Shown: positions 53,655 through 62,102, numbered from the stretch's first letter. The stretch: DNA of 64,000 nt from CAZWSX01 sp964636985 (GCA_964636985.1 CAZWSX010000011.1:1-64000); one strand, 5' to 3'. Numbers and translations: made by a program. The notes: a model not told the origin generated them from the letters alone.

Positions 53655-53730
53655 CTACCACCGCAGTACGAGCACCGGGCAGTGGGCCAACCGCACCACT
53701 TTCTCGGCGACGCTGCCTAACAGCATCCTC
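53655..53730 (-). pseudogene. Universal stress protein, C-terminal remnant
   Basis: Minus-strand translation ends FALSRMLLGSVAEKVVRLAH followed by CPVLVLRW, the typical end of UspA-type proteins (GSVAEKVVxxAxCPVLVxR). The preceding 45 codons of the frame do not resemble a Usp fold, so only the tail is left. The rest of 53434-53989 holds no supported gene. Confidence 0.6.
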
Positions 53731-53989
53731 GACAGCGCAAACACGTTGACAACAGACAGTAAGGCAATCGTCGGGCCAAATAGCACAATTTCGGGCGCAA
53801 CCTCAACAAGGCCGCGCAAGTGCCCAAAAAGCCGCAAAACGTGCTGCGGGAAAGACGAGATGATCTCAATCGCTTCCACTACCAAGGGTGAAAACAGAGT
53901 AAACCCCTAACCTAGCGCGCGCGAAATCGGGCCTGAGATAAGCCGTCTCCGCGCGCTTTCGAAAACCACAGCGAGCAGATACCAGAGCG

Positions 53990-54610
53990 TCAATAATTTG
54001 CATACAGGCGATGGAAGACCGCGAAAGTAAATGGCTGCACTTTACCCGTTGGTGTCGTATGAACGCATTCTTGTTTTTGAATCAGTGAGTATCCCGCTCC
54101 CAAGGTCTCGGCGATAGATTCCGCATCGTATCTGCAAACGGGGAGGCCGCTGCATTCTTCTGGCCCCTGCGGCGAGAATGTGCCGATGATGACGTGACCC
54201 TCTAGGCGCACAGCACTGTGCAGTTGGTTGAGGTATGCGGTGCGCTGCTGAGACGAAGTCAGAAAATGAAACACGGCCCGATCATGCCAGATGTCGTACG
54301 TCCCGAGTTGCTGGACCTCAGTAACGTCGGCCTGAATCCAACGGACCTGGTTGGCCTGCTCCTGAAGCCTATCTTGGGCTAATTTCAGTGCTGTGGCCGA
54401 AATATCGAGGACGGTCACTTCCCAGTTGCCAGCTGCCAAAAGTCGGTCGACCAGCAATGAAGCTCCCCCGCCTACGTCGATGATTCGACCGCCCCCTGGC
54501 GCGACACTCTGAATCAGGTCAAGCGAAGTGGCTGGCTCTGCTTCGAACCAACTCACTTCGGTGGTTGGCTTGGCGCGATAGACGTTTTCCCAATGCGAGC
54601 GACGGTCCAC
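53990..54610 (-). CDS. Class I SAM-dependent methyltransferase in sulfur cluster
   Basis: The 206-residue protein begins HWENVYRAKPTTEVSWFEAE, has the SAM loop GRIIDVGGGASLLVDRLL, VTVLDISATALKLAQDRL, and IQADVTEVQQLGTYDIWHDR as the acidic and post-loop motifs. The WYDRAVFHFL-like stretch and size place it near thiopurine/TehB-like methyltransferases that act on small thiols or metalloids. It follows the sulfide:quinone oxidoreductase gene by 17 bases on the same strand, so a role in sulfur or metalloid detoxification is plausible but not shown. Confidence 0.8.
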   Translation of the reverse strand: MDRRSHWENVYRAKPTTEVSWFEAEPATSLDLIQSVAPGGGRIIDVGGGASLLVDRLLAAGNWEVTVLDISATALKLAQDRLQEQANQVRWIQADVTEVQQLGTYDIWHDRAVFHFLTSSQQRTAYLNQLHSAVRLEGHVIIGTFSPQGPEECSGLPVCRYDAESIAETLGAGYSLIQKQECVHTTPTGKVQPFTFAVFHRLYANY

Positions 54611-54627
54611 GAGTTATTGACCCCTTA

Positions 54628-55830
54628 TTAGGCTCGCCCTCGCAGCATTCCATCCCAGTAGAGTCGCGGCAAGGCATAGGCCTTGAGCAAGTACATCGAA
54701 AGCCGCTCCTTCGATTGATCGAAGGGAAATGTTTCTTGGGGCTTTCCTTCGTAATCGAATTCCGCCAGGACCAGTTTACCGTAGCCCGTAACAATCGGGC
54801 AGGAAGTATAACCGTCATACTTGGCCTTCAGTGGCTCGCCGTGGATTGCGGAAACAAGGTTCTTGACCAACACCGGCGCCTGCTTGCGAATCGCGGCTCC
54901 GGTTTTTGATGTCGGCAAGCCGCTGCAATCACCGATCGGAAAGACATTCGGGAATTTCGGGTGCTGGAGCGTGTACTTGTCGACGTCCATCCAGCCAGCA
55001 GCGTTCGCCAACGGACTCGACTTGATAATGTCCGGCGCGCTCATCGGCGGCGTGACGTGGATCATGTCGAAGGGAATGGTAATCCTCTCGTGCGTGTCGA
55101 GATGCTCGAACACTGCCTCCTTCGTACCTGGCTTTAGTTCCGCAAGGTTGTGCTTAAACCGGAGGTCGATGGCTTTCCGGTCCGCGACTTTCTCCAAGGT
55201 CTTGCGGTACTTTTCGACGGCAAACAGGTTTCCCTGCGCTGAAGCGAAGATAACCTGGGATTTTTCACGCACGCCGGAGCGCCGAAAATGATCCTCGGCG
55301 AGATACATGATTTTTTGCGGCGCGCCGCCGCACTTGATGGCCGTGTTCGGCATGGTGAACAGGGCCGTGCCACCTTTGAAGTTGCGCACGCATTCCCACG
55401 TATAGCCGACTTGTTGGTACGAGTAGTTACTACAGATCTGTTGACGCCCAATCCCCTCTTGCAGCCCCGGGATCTTCTCCCAGTCAATTTGAATGCCGAG
55501 GCCGACCACGAGAAAATCGTAGCCGATCTTCCGTCCCTGGCGCGTCACGATGTAATTCTGATCGGGATGGAACTCGGCGACATGCTCTTGAATCCAATCC
55601 GCTCCAGAGGGAATGAAAGCCGCTTCCTCGCGTTCGCTTTGTTCCTTGGGAAAAACGCCCGCGCCGACTAGCGTCCACAACGGTTGGTAGTAATGCTTCG
55701 TGGAGGGTTCCACGATTGCGACATCGTAGGTCTTCAGCTTGCGGCGCAACTGCGCCGCCACGGTGATACCGGCTGTGCCGCCACCGAGAATTAATACCTG
55801 GTAGTGATTTTTGAACGCTGAGGCAGTCAT
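54628..55830 (-). CDS. sqr: Sulfide:quinone oxidoreductase
   Basis: The 400-residue flavoprotein begins YQVLILGGGTAGITVAAQLR. The three cysteines expected of sulfide:quinone oxidoreductases are visible in QQICSNYSYQQ, AIKCGGAPQKIMYL and YTSCPIVTGYGKL. The FAD end motif is VFPIGDCSGLPTSKTGAAIR. The enzyme oxidises sulfide to a persulfide and passes electrons to the quinone pool at the membrane, fitting the persulfide dioxygenase and rhodaneses upstream. It is followed closely by the methyltransferase gene and preceded by a decayed gene. Confidence 0.9.
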   Translation of the reverse strand: MTASAFKNHYQVLILGGGTAGITVAAQLRRKLKTYDVAIVEPSTKHYYQPLWTLVGAGVFPKEQSEREEAAFIPSGADWIQEHVAEFHPDQNYIVTRQGRKIGYDFLVVGLGIQIDWEKIPGLQEGIGRQQICSNYSYQQVGYTWECVRNFKGGTALFTMPNTAIKCGGAPQKIMYLAEDHFRRSGVREKSQVIFASAQGNLFAVEKYRKTLEKVADRKAIDLRFKHNLAELKPGTKEAVFEHLDTHERITIPFDMIHVTPPMSAPDIIKSSPLANAAGWMDVDKYTLQHPKFPNVFPIGDCSGLPTSKTGAAIRKQAPVLVKNLVSAIHGEPLKAKYDGYTSCPIVTGYGKLVLAEFDYEGKPQETFPFDQSKERLSMYLLKAYALPRLYWDGMLRGRA

Positions 55831-55842
55831 GGCGTGTCTTTC

Positions 55843-56164
55843 CTACGGCTTGGCCGGAAGGTCGTGATTGCGACGGACTTCGTCGAATCCGTTCTTGAGA
55901 AACAAGGAAACAACGTCGGCATGTGCTTGGATGAGCTTGACGACGTACGCATCGTCCGATGTTTCCGTCACGCGCATCCCTTTCCCCGTCTTCCCATAGA
56001 CAAACGTGATTCTGGTGTTGTGGCGGAAGACTTCGGCGAATAGCGGGTCACGCAAGTGGATCGGCTGCTTGTGCTTTTCCTGATCCCGTCTGCGCCGCAA
56101 CTGGCGAGGCGATGAGAAAGCCTGGCACAACCAACAAAGCAATTCCAAGTCTTCGAGTATTCAT
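55843..56164 (-). pseudogene. Secreted conserved protein with internal deletion and frameshift
   Basis: The ATG at 56164 encodes a signal peptide (NTRRLGIALLVVPGFLIASP) but its frame stops after 38 codons. The C-terminal half of a known-looking family continues in another frame: IHLRDPLFAEVFRHNTRITF, GKGMRVTETSDDAYVVKLIQ and AHADVVSLFLKNGFDEVRRN. In relatives I recall, about 70 residues with a METFHFLL...VETxTES block stand between the two parts. An internal deletion that also changed the frame explains this. It lies between the DsrE and sqr genes. Confidence 0.6.
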
Positions 56165-56189
56165 CTGCGGTACTTCTACTGAACGGACG

Positions 56190-56732
56190 CTAGTGGATCG
56201 AAAGGTAAGCGTAGCCATCGAGCTGTTTGTTAGCGTTGACCGTCATGGCCGAGACCGCCACAGTCACATCGTCGGCCACATCGGCGGAAGCGAAGTTGTT
56301 ACGAGCCAGCGACTGGCCGCACACAAACACCTCGACACCACAATCCTTCAACTCGTGAATCAGTTCCAGGTTAGGATTCCTCGTCGCGGAGGTATGTTTC
56401 GCATAGGCGACATCGCCGAGAGCGGCTTTGGTCGCGTTGCCGTGCAGCACGAGCGCCAATTTCACGTCAGCCGGCTTGTGGCCCGCTTCGGAGTTGAGGT
56501 TCAAGTAACGGGCCACGCTTTCGAGCCCTTTGTTCAGTTCGTCGGGCTTACTGTCGGCAACAATATCGAAAACGATCTTTGCTCCACGACGTGGTGGCTC
56601 GGCGGCGTCGGGCGTTCGCACAATGCCTCCAAAGCGGGCGATCTGCGGGAAGGTGAAGACGGGAACGTCAGTAACGGCCCCATAAGCGGCGACGGTAACC
56701 AGGACCGCGAAAACGAATGCTATTCGACGCAT
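56190..56732 (-). CDS. Periplasmic DsrE-family protein
   Basis: A signal peptide (RIAFVFAVLVTVAAYGAV) precedes a DsrE-like fold: AKIVFDIVADSKPDELNKGL, VKLALVLHGNATKAALGDVA, and LIHELKDCGVEVFVCGQSLA, where C in VFVCGQS is at the position of the sulfur-carrying cysteine of TusD/DsrE. A later VSAMTVNANKQLDGYAYLSI closes the domain. These proteins carry or relay sulfane sulfur. GGGGAG precedes the ATG. It lies between a TauE/SafE permease and the sulfide:quinone oxidoreductase. Confidence 0.85.
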   Translation of the reverse strand: MRRIAFVFAVLVTVAAYGAVTDVPVFTFPQIARFGGIVRTPDAAEPPRRGAKIVFDIVADSKPDELNKGLESVARYLNLNSEAGHKPADVKLALVLHGNATKAALGDVAYAKHTSATRNPNLELIHELKDCGVEVFVCGQSLARNNFASADVADDVTVAVSAMTVNANKQLDGYAYLSIH

Positions 56733-56747
56733 GATTGCTCCCCTAAC

Positions 56748-57560
56748 TTAGTGCCACACAGTGCGAAAAATGACATATAGCGCGACAGCGACAATGGCCG
56801 CGGCGAAGACCTTTTGCAGGACCGGCCCTGCCAATCGTTGGGCGAGTCCGCTTCCGGCAAATAGGCCCGCGATACTCCCCGCCGTGAATACCCCCGCAGT
56901 CGCCAATGAAAGATCCTTGCCCGCCAGCAGATGACTACCAGTGCCCGAAGCGCTGATCAGCGTGATTACCAGAAGCGACGTGCCGATGGCTCGCTGCATC
57001 CCCATGCCACTGAACATGACCAGTGCCGGCACGATGATGAATCCGCCACCGACCCCAAACATCCCGGAAAGTACACCAGCGCCTAAACCGACGAATCCGA
57101 GGAGGACGGCGCATGTAGACGTGAGGTGGAGTTTGCCTTCCGGATCACGCCGACAAGTCGGGCCCGCATTGTCGTCCATGATGATCGGTAAGCGAGCGAC
57201 CGCATCGTTGGCGTTGGTCCACATCCGAACCGCGATCAATAGCATGAGAACCGCGAACCAGCTCAGGAGCACTGCTTCGGGAATTCGGTCAGCCAGCCAC
57301 GATCCCACGGGCGCACCTAGCATGCCAGCTACGGCAAACAGCAAACCTGTCGGGAATTCAACCATCCCCCGCCATGCCCGCTGCACGAAGCCAACCAAGG
57401 AAGTGCTGCCTACCGTCAGGAGCGAGATTCCGACTGCTTCACGCGCCGGCACACCCAATCCATACACAAGCAGCGGTACGGCGAAGATCGCGCCGCCTCC
57501 GCCGGTTAAACCGAGCGAGAACCCCACCAGGGCTCCGAGCAGTAAGGTAAGGAGCAGCAC
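56748..57560 (-). CDS. TauE/SafE-family sulfur-compound permease
   Basis: The 270-residue membrane protein has two repeats with the family motifs GFSLGLTGGGGAIFAVPLLV and AGVLSGMFGVGGGFIIVPAL, separated by a cytoplasmic loop (NDAVARLPIIMDDNAGPTCR). About eight transmembrane helices are predicted by eye. Full-length members export sulfite, thiosulfate or related anions. It starts with GTG at 57560 after AAAGGACG. It lies 30 bases after the persulfide dioxygenase gene in the same direction and probably removes its sulfite product. Confidence 0.88.
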   Translation of the reverse strand: MLLLTLLLGALVGFSLGLTGGGGAIFAVPLLVYGLGVPAREAVGISLLTVGSTSLVGFVQRAWRGMVEFPTGLLFAVAGMLGAPVGSWLADRIPEAVLLSWFAVLMLLIAVRMWTNANDAVARLPIIMDDNAGPTCRRDPEGKLHLTSTCAVLLGFVGLGAGVLSGMFGVGGGFIIVPALVMFSGMGMQRAIGTSLLVITLISASGTGSHLLAGKDLSLATAGVFTAGSIAGLFAGSGLAQRLAGPVLQKVFAAAIVAVALYVIFRTVWH

Positions 57561-57590
57561 GAGACGTCCTTTCGCCGTGACCGAATTGCG

Positions 57591-59009
57591 TTAGGCTCCT
57601 GTGTCAACAGTCGTTTCCACCTGCACGGGCAGCTTCGAGGCTGCCCAGGCTTTGAACCCTCCGACCATATCGAGTACGTCGGGACGACCTGCTTGAGCGA
57701 GGACGCTGGCCGCTATGGCAGAGCGATAGCCCCCTTCGCAGTGCACGATGACGGAGCGATCTTTCGCAATCTCGCCAGCGCGATCATGTAGGTGATTCAG
57801 CGGGACATTCACGGAGCCGGCGATATGTCCAGCAGCCCACTCTTTCTCGCTTCGCACGTCCACCACGGTCGGTGCGGCATCTGAAGCTAGTTGATCCGAA
57901 AGTGCCACGGCTGTGATACGGTCAATTTTGGCGACCAAGTCGGGACGATCACGTAAGGCATCCATGCCATCTCGCAGGTAACCGGCGACATTATCAAATC
58001 CGATCCGCCCCAATCGCATCACCGCCTCGGACTCCTTGCCGGCATCCGCCACTACGACGATGGGATGCTCATGATTGAGCACCGTTCCACACCAAGTTGC
58101 ATACTTTCCCTGGATTCCGACATTGATGGAGCCTGCCAGATGCGCGCCTTCAAAGTCAATGGCTTCGCGGACATCGAGGATTTGTGCGCCCTGGTTCTTG
58201 AGTCGCAGCGTTTCCTCGAGTGATAACGCGTTCAGCGATAGCGACAACGTTTCTTCTAAGTTTGGCCGCTCTTGACGATTCAAGATCGCATCGTGGACAA
58301 AGTACGCGGGAGCCTCAGGCTGTTCGGCGGTCACGATGAGTTTGAACTCTTCGCGGCTCATCGGCTGCAGGGCATAATTGAATTTCTTCTGTTGTCCGAT
58401 CGTGGAAACGGTATCCTTACTCAAGTTCTTGCCGCACATCGACCCGGCACCATGAGCGGGGTACACGAGTGTCTCGTCGGGCAATTTGACCAGCTTGTTC
58501 GTGAGCGAGTCGTACAGCATGTCGGACAATTCGTCCGCCGTGACACCGATCGAAGCCAGCAGGTCGGGTCGGCCTACATCGCCAATGAACAGTGTGTCAC
58601 CGGTCAGCACGGCCAGCGGCTTTTCCTTGTTCTTGGCAAGGTCGTACACCAGGATCGAAATGCCTTCGGGCGTATGGCCAGGGGTTTCCAGAATCTCCAG
58701 GCGCACATCGCCAAACTCGATCCGATCACCATCCTTGACCTTGGTGGCCGCAAATTCCGGTTCGGCACGCTGTCCGAGATAGATTTTCGCTCCGCACTTG
58801 TCCCGCAGTTCGATATGGCCCGCGAGGAAGTCGGCGTGAAAATGCGTCAGAAAAACATGCTTCACCTCGCAGCAGACGGCCGCTGCGTCGGCGATGTATT
58901 GCTCGACGTCACGTTGCGGATCGACCACCACCGCCGTGTGTGTCTTCTCGTCGGTGATGAGGTAGGAAGCGTGGGAAAGGCAGCCGAGGTAATACTGTTT
59001 GATGTTCAT
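57591..59009 (-). CDS. CstB-like persulfide dioxygenase: MBL domain plus two rhodanese domains
   Basis: The N-terminal 250 residues form a metallo-beta-lactamase fold with VFLTHFHADFLAGH, ETPGHTPEGISIL, LTGDTLFIGDVGRPDLL and VYPAHGAGSMCG, as in ETHE1-type persulfide dioxygenases. The first rhodanese domain (QILDVREAIDFEGAHLAGSI) has no cysteine at the active loop (VVVADAGKES), while the second ends in VIVHCEGGYRSAIAAS with the catalytic cysteine. This MBL-pseudorhodanese-rhodanese order is that of CstB, which converts persulfides to thiosulfate. I use the ATG at 59009 (GAGGA upstream); the frame is open to 59063. Confidence 0.9.
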   Translation of the reverse strand: MNIKQYYLGCLSHASYLITDEKTHTAVVVDPQRDVEQYIADAAAVCCEVKHVFLTHFHADFLAGHIELRDKCGAKIYLGQRAEPEFAATKVKDGDRIEFGDVRLEILETPGHTPEGISILVYDLAKNKEKPLAVLTGDTLFIGDVGRPDLLASIGVTADELSDMLYDSLTNKLVKLPDETLVYPAHGAGSMCGKNLSKDTVSTIGQQKKFNYALQPMSREEFKLIVTAEQPEAPAYFVHDAILNRQERPNLEETLSLSLNALSLEETLRLKNQGAQILDVREAIDFEGAHLAGSINVGIQGKYATWCGTVLNHEHPIVVVADAGKESEAVMRLGRIGFDNVAGYLRDGMDALRDRPDLVAKIDRITAVALSDQLASDAAPTVVDVRSEKEWAAGHIAGSVNVPLNHLHDRAGEIAKDRSVIVHCEGGYRSAIAASVLAQAGRPDVLDMVGGFKAWAASKLPVQVETTVDTGA

Positions 59010-59077
59010 CGTTTTATCCTCGAAAAGTGTTTTGTGACCGGAACGCCGGGGTCGATTTAGCACACCGCGCGCTCCTC

Positions 59078-59635
59078 TTAGGCCTTAGAGCAGGTTTCAC
59101 CGGACGTCTTGGCAACTTGATTCCACGGCATACGAGCCAGAATCATGCCCATGCCGCAGGTATCGGTAATCCCAGCAAACATGAGGCCAGCGCCCACAAA
59201 TGCCGAGAGACCGATGAAGTACGGATGAACCGTCAGGGCGAGCACCGCGCCGAACAACACCAGAAAGCCGGCAGCGATGCGGACTTGGCGTTCGAGCGAG
59301 ATCGCCTTTTGCCCGCGGTTGACTGGCAACCCTGCGGCGTCCCAAGCAGCTGTGCCTCCTTCGACGTTTACTACGTTCAGCCCGGACGCAGCGAGTCGCT
59401 CGCAAGCCTGCCCACCACGACTGCCCGAACGGCAAATGACATACAGCGGCTCAGCCGAACTGTTGCGCTCGGCACGAATCGCTGCCGGGTCGAGGCGATC
59501 CAGCGGTACGTTGCGGGCAAAGTCGACGTGAACCTCGCGAAACTCGATCGGCGTCCGCACGTCGATCAACTCGATACCGTGCCCTGACGCTTTTCGAAGC
59601 TGTGAGAGTTCTTGTGGAGTGATGGTTTGAGGCAT
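59078..59635 (-). CDS. Rhodanese domain fused to DUF2892 membrane region
   Basis: Residues 1-115 form a rhodanese domain with HGIELIDVRTPIEFREVHVD and active cysteine in LYVICRSGSRGGQACERL. The C-terminal part has two hydrophobic helices (IAAGFLVLFGAVLALTV, FIGLSAFVGAGLMFAGIT) and the DUF2892 ending CGMGMILARMPWN. The fusion is common in sulfide and thiosulfate loci and probably brings sulfur transfer to the membrane. It is the first structural gene after the ArsR-type regulator, and a regulator-type inverted repeat lies 31 bases upstream of its start. Confidence 0.88.
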   Translation of the reverse strand: MPQTITPQELSQLRKASGHGIELIDVRTPIEFREVHVDFARNVPLDRLDPAAIRAERNSSAEPLYVICRSGSRGGQACERLAASGLNVVNVEGGTAAWDAAGLPVNRGQKAISLERQVRIAAGFLVLFGAVLALTVHPYFIGLSAFVGAGLMFAGITDTCGMGMILARMPWNQVAKTSGETCSKA

Positions 59636-59665
59636 GGCTCTGATCTCCGTAAACTAAATGTTGAG

Positions 59666-59685
59666 ATATCGGAACATGACGATAT
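59666..59685. promoter_or_regulatory. Candidate ArsR operator 1
   Basis: ATATCG and CGATAT form a perfect inverted repeat with an eight-base spacer, between the regulator gene and the rhodanese-DUF2892 gene. The same arrangement occurs upstream of the regulator itself at 60044-60063. Confidence 0.65.
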
Positions 59686-59706
59686 GTGTCCCAAAAAAAG
59701 ATTGAT

Positions 59707-60021
59707 TTATTTGCTGTCGCCGAACCTCGCCTCGACGCAGGTCATGATGTTCGCCAAGTGGGGCTCGACGATCGTGTAGTAAACAAATCGCCCTTCCCTC
59801 TCCTGGGCCAGGAAGCCGGAACGCTGCATGAGCCGGAGATGCTCGGAGGCCATGTGGCTCGGAATATCGCAAGCCTCCGCCAACTCGCCGACAGTAAACC
59901 GCCCTTGCAGAAGAATTTGCACAATTCGCAATCGATGCGGATGGGCGAGCATTCGCAAGCACTCCGCGGCGTGGCCGAGCGCTTCCAGACTGGTCAGTTT
60001 TAGTTTTGTCTTCATAGCCAT
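59707..60021 (-). CDS. ArsR/SmtB-family winged-helix repressor of the sulfur cluster
   Basis: The 104-residue protein has a winged helix: ALGHAAECLRMLAHPHRLRI, VQILLQGRFTVGELAEACDI, SHMASEHLRLMQRSGFLAQE and REGRFVYYTIVEPHLANIMT. Three cysteines are present (ECLRML, EACDIP, MTCVEA); the first and last are far apart in sequence, as in sulfide/persulfide-sensing SqrR/BigR repressors, though the exact positions were not compared. I use the ATG at 60021 with GGAGGAGCA upstream. A matching inverted repeat lies in its own promoter, suggesting autoregulation. An arsenite- or metal-sensing role is the alternative, given arsAD in the cluster. Confidence 0.85.
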   Translation of the reverse strand: MAMKTKLKLTSLEALGHAAECLRMLAHPHRLRIVQILLQGRFTVGELAEACDIPSHMASEHLRLMQRSGFLAQEREGRFVYYTIVEPHLANIMTCVEARFGDSK

Positions 60022-60043
60022 TGCTCCTCCCATACACTCAAAT

Positions 60044-60063
60044 ATATCGGAATCTCACGACAT
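60044..60063. promoter_or_regulatory. Candidate ArsR operator 2
   Basis: ATATCG, eight bases, then CGACAT: one mismatch from the perfect repeat at 59666. The next four bases before the second half (TCTCA versus CATGA) differ, but ATATCGGAA is shared by both. It lies 23 bases upstream of the regulator start. Confidence 0.6.
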
Positions 60064-60604
60064 GTCAATATGTACGGCCTCTGTCGGTAATCCGTTAAGG
60101 CCCGATTGATTAGTCCACTCACCTTCTACTTTTGCTGAGTTCCCTTTTTTGCGCGTCTTGCGATTTCATTGAAGTGCGCGTTTTCCACAGATCGCAGCTT
60201 GGCACGCTATGGCACGTAACTCCCTGCGATCTGTGCGAAATGTGGACTTTCGGGACTCAATTTGTACAATGTGAGGGACTCGTTCCCTTCATTTTTGGCC
60301 GGATTTCACATAGTTTCAGGTTTTCCCGGCCAAGTGCTCTGCATGTTCGGGACCAAGAGGTCGTAGTCACAAATCTCACTTTCATTTGCATCCACTCTTG
60401 AGTCTCTCGACTAGTATCCGGTGCGGCTTTCAATGCAGAGGAATATGCAGGGATAGGTACTGTCGGCGATCTGCAGGATCGCCGTGGCAAATCCGTGGCA
60501 GAATGTGGCAACGTAGGCCCAATTCACCTACAATTCAAACACAATGACTTTTTGGGCGGATTGCCCAGGCGTCGGCGTAAACATGCGTAAAAAACCGCTG
60601 TTTT
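60064..60604. other. Intergenic region before the tRNA-like sequence
   Basis: No gene supported. Short imperfect repeats occur, for example GGCGATC-TGCAG-GATCGCC near 60456-60482 and several GTGGCA/TGTGGCAA motifs. The region may be an integration scar next to the tRNA-like element. Confidence 0.35.
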
Positions 60605-60695
60605 GGAAGAGTGGTGACTGAGACGCAGAGGTGAAAGTCTGGATTCAAAATCCGGCGAGGTAACACTCGTGTGGGTTCGACTCCCACCTCTGGTA
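60605..60695 (+). tRNA. Atypical tRNA-Leu(CAA), possibly a pseudo-tRNA
   Basis: From 60639 onward it is a good class II tRNA: anticodon stem CTGGA/TCCGG with loop TTCAAAA (anticodon CAA, 60646-60648), long variable arm CGAG-GTAACA-CTCG, T arm GTGGG-TTCGACT-CCCAC and acceptor strand CTCTGGT plus A. CCA is not encoded. The 5' half is odd: the proposed acceptor GGAAGAG pairs at only four firm positions, the D arm is poorly formed, and about eleven bases (GAGGTGAAAGT) seem inserted before the anticodon stem. A T-rich stretch follows. It may be a degenerate tRNA or the 3' tRNA part left by integration. Confidence 0.5.
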
Positions 60696-60869
60696 CTTCT
60701 TCTTTTCGGGGCTGCGCAAGATTCTTGCCCCGAACACGGCAACGCTTGGTTCCAAAAGCAGTGTGGCTGGTTCATTGCGTAGACGATTCATTATCCTGCA
60801 GCGGTAATGCCCACACGCTTGACCGCTGCTACGGGACTGTTCCTTCGCTTCTCTAGAGCGCGAGATCTG

Positions 60870-62102
60870 CTACTGGTCGTCGCGGCAGACGGCCATGGCT
60901 TCGATCTCGATGAGGAGATCTTCAAAGGCGAAGCCGGAAACGCGGATCGCTGTGACCGCGGGGCCGGGTTCGGGGTAGAACTCTCGCTGGACTTTGGCGA
61001 TCACGGATCTAGTCGCTTCGATCTGAGACCAGTCGCCTGGGGCATAGTAGTAGATATACAGCTTGGCTACGTCCGACTCATCGAGCCCGCCCTCGCGCAA
61101 GACGTTGCGGATGAACTGAAAGACGTTGCGGGTTTGGGTTTCCATGTCCTTGCCCACGGCTTTCGCGCGGTTGTCGGCGGAGATCTGGCCACCGATGAAT
61201 GCTAGGCTACCGATGCGCCACCCTTGAGTAAACTGCGTGTTCGGGATGCTCCAGTCCCAATGGTTTTCTGGCTGCAGGCGCTGTTTGTTGTCGCCCAGCA
61301 CCCCGATGCCTTCCACCTGAATCAACTCTTCGGAATGAGGGAAACCCGTGATTCGCAGGCCCGCTCCGGCGGCTGATGGAATCGACATGTACCGTCGGCG
61401 GACGTTGGTCATCTTCTCCCAGTAATCCGTCACTTCACGTCCCTGTCCAAAGAAACGGAAGTAGGTGTTTTGCCGCATCAGGCTGTTTCGATCGCCACCG
61501 GCGGCCCGCAGCATCGTGTCCAGGTTTCGGAAGACATGGTCAGTCTGGATCTCGATGTCGCCGATGCCGAGCGTTTCTCCCTGGTCGTTCAACGAACGCT
61601 GGCCGCCGACGAAAATCATGTCTCCCACTTTCCAACCGTGTGAAAAGGGCAACTTTTTGTCCCAGTTCCAATGTCCAGGCGGGCTCAATCGCTCCTTCTT
61701 CACCCCCGACACGGCCCAGGCATCCACGAGCAGGAGCGCCCCTTCGCGTTCTAGACCGACGCGAATTTCCGTGGTCGTCGGGCCTGGGTCCGTAAAGTAA
61801 TCAAGACGAACCTCATCCAGTTCGTTCAGAAAGCGGGCGACCTCTTCGTCGTTTCCTTCGCACGAGAAGTAGATGTTGTGCTTGACCACGTCGGACATCG
61901 TCGCCCCCGCAGCCTCGATCACCTTTTTCAACGTTTCGAAGATGTTGCGAGCCTGCGTCTTGACGTCCGTTCCGACGATATTCCCAGTTTCATCGAGCGA
62001 CATCTGGCCACCCACGAAGATCAGGTTCCCTGCCTTAACCGCTTGGGTGGTTCCGTGCGGGTTATATTCGCGATTAGGTAGTGAGATGAATTGTTTCTGC
62101 AC
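60870..62102 (-). CDS. Triple-domain RidA (YjgF/YER057c/UK114) protein
   Basis: The 410-residue protein consists of three RidA-like domains in a row, recognisable by GNLIFVGGQMSLDETGNIVG, GDMIFVGGQRSLNDQGETLG and GSLAFIGGQISADNRAKAVG. Each is followed by a QTxNxFxxL helix (QARNIFETLKKVIEAAGATM in the first) and a TEIRVG- or TAIRVS-type strand with the arginine that binds the imine substrate. RidA enzymes hydrolyse reactive enamines/imines and normally are single-domain trimers, so this may be a covalent trimer. It starts with GTG at 62102 after GGAG. The neighbours give no pathway hint. Confidence 0.85.
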   Translation of the reverse strand: MQKQFISLPNREYNPHGTTQAVKAGNLIFVGGQMSLDETGNIVGTDVKTQARNIFETLKKVIEAAGATMSDVVKHNIYFSCEGNDEEVARFLNELDEVRLDYFTDPGPTTTEIRVGLEREGALLLVDAWAVSGVKKERLSPPGHWNWDKKLPFSHGWKVGDMIFVGGQRSLNDQGETLGIGDIEIQTDHVFRNLDTMLRAAGGDRNSLMRQNTYFRFFGQGREVTDYWEKMTNVRRRYMSIPSAAGAGLRITGFPHSEELIQVEGIGVLGDNKQRLQPENHWDWSIPNTQFTQGWRIGSLAFIGGQISADNRAKAVGKDMETQTRNVFQFIRNVLREGGLDESDVAKLYIYYYAPGDWSQIEATRSVIAKVQREFYPEPGPAVTAIRVSGFAFEDLLIEIEAMAVCRDDQ

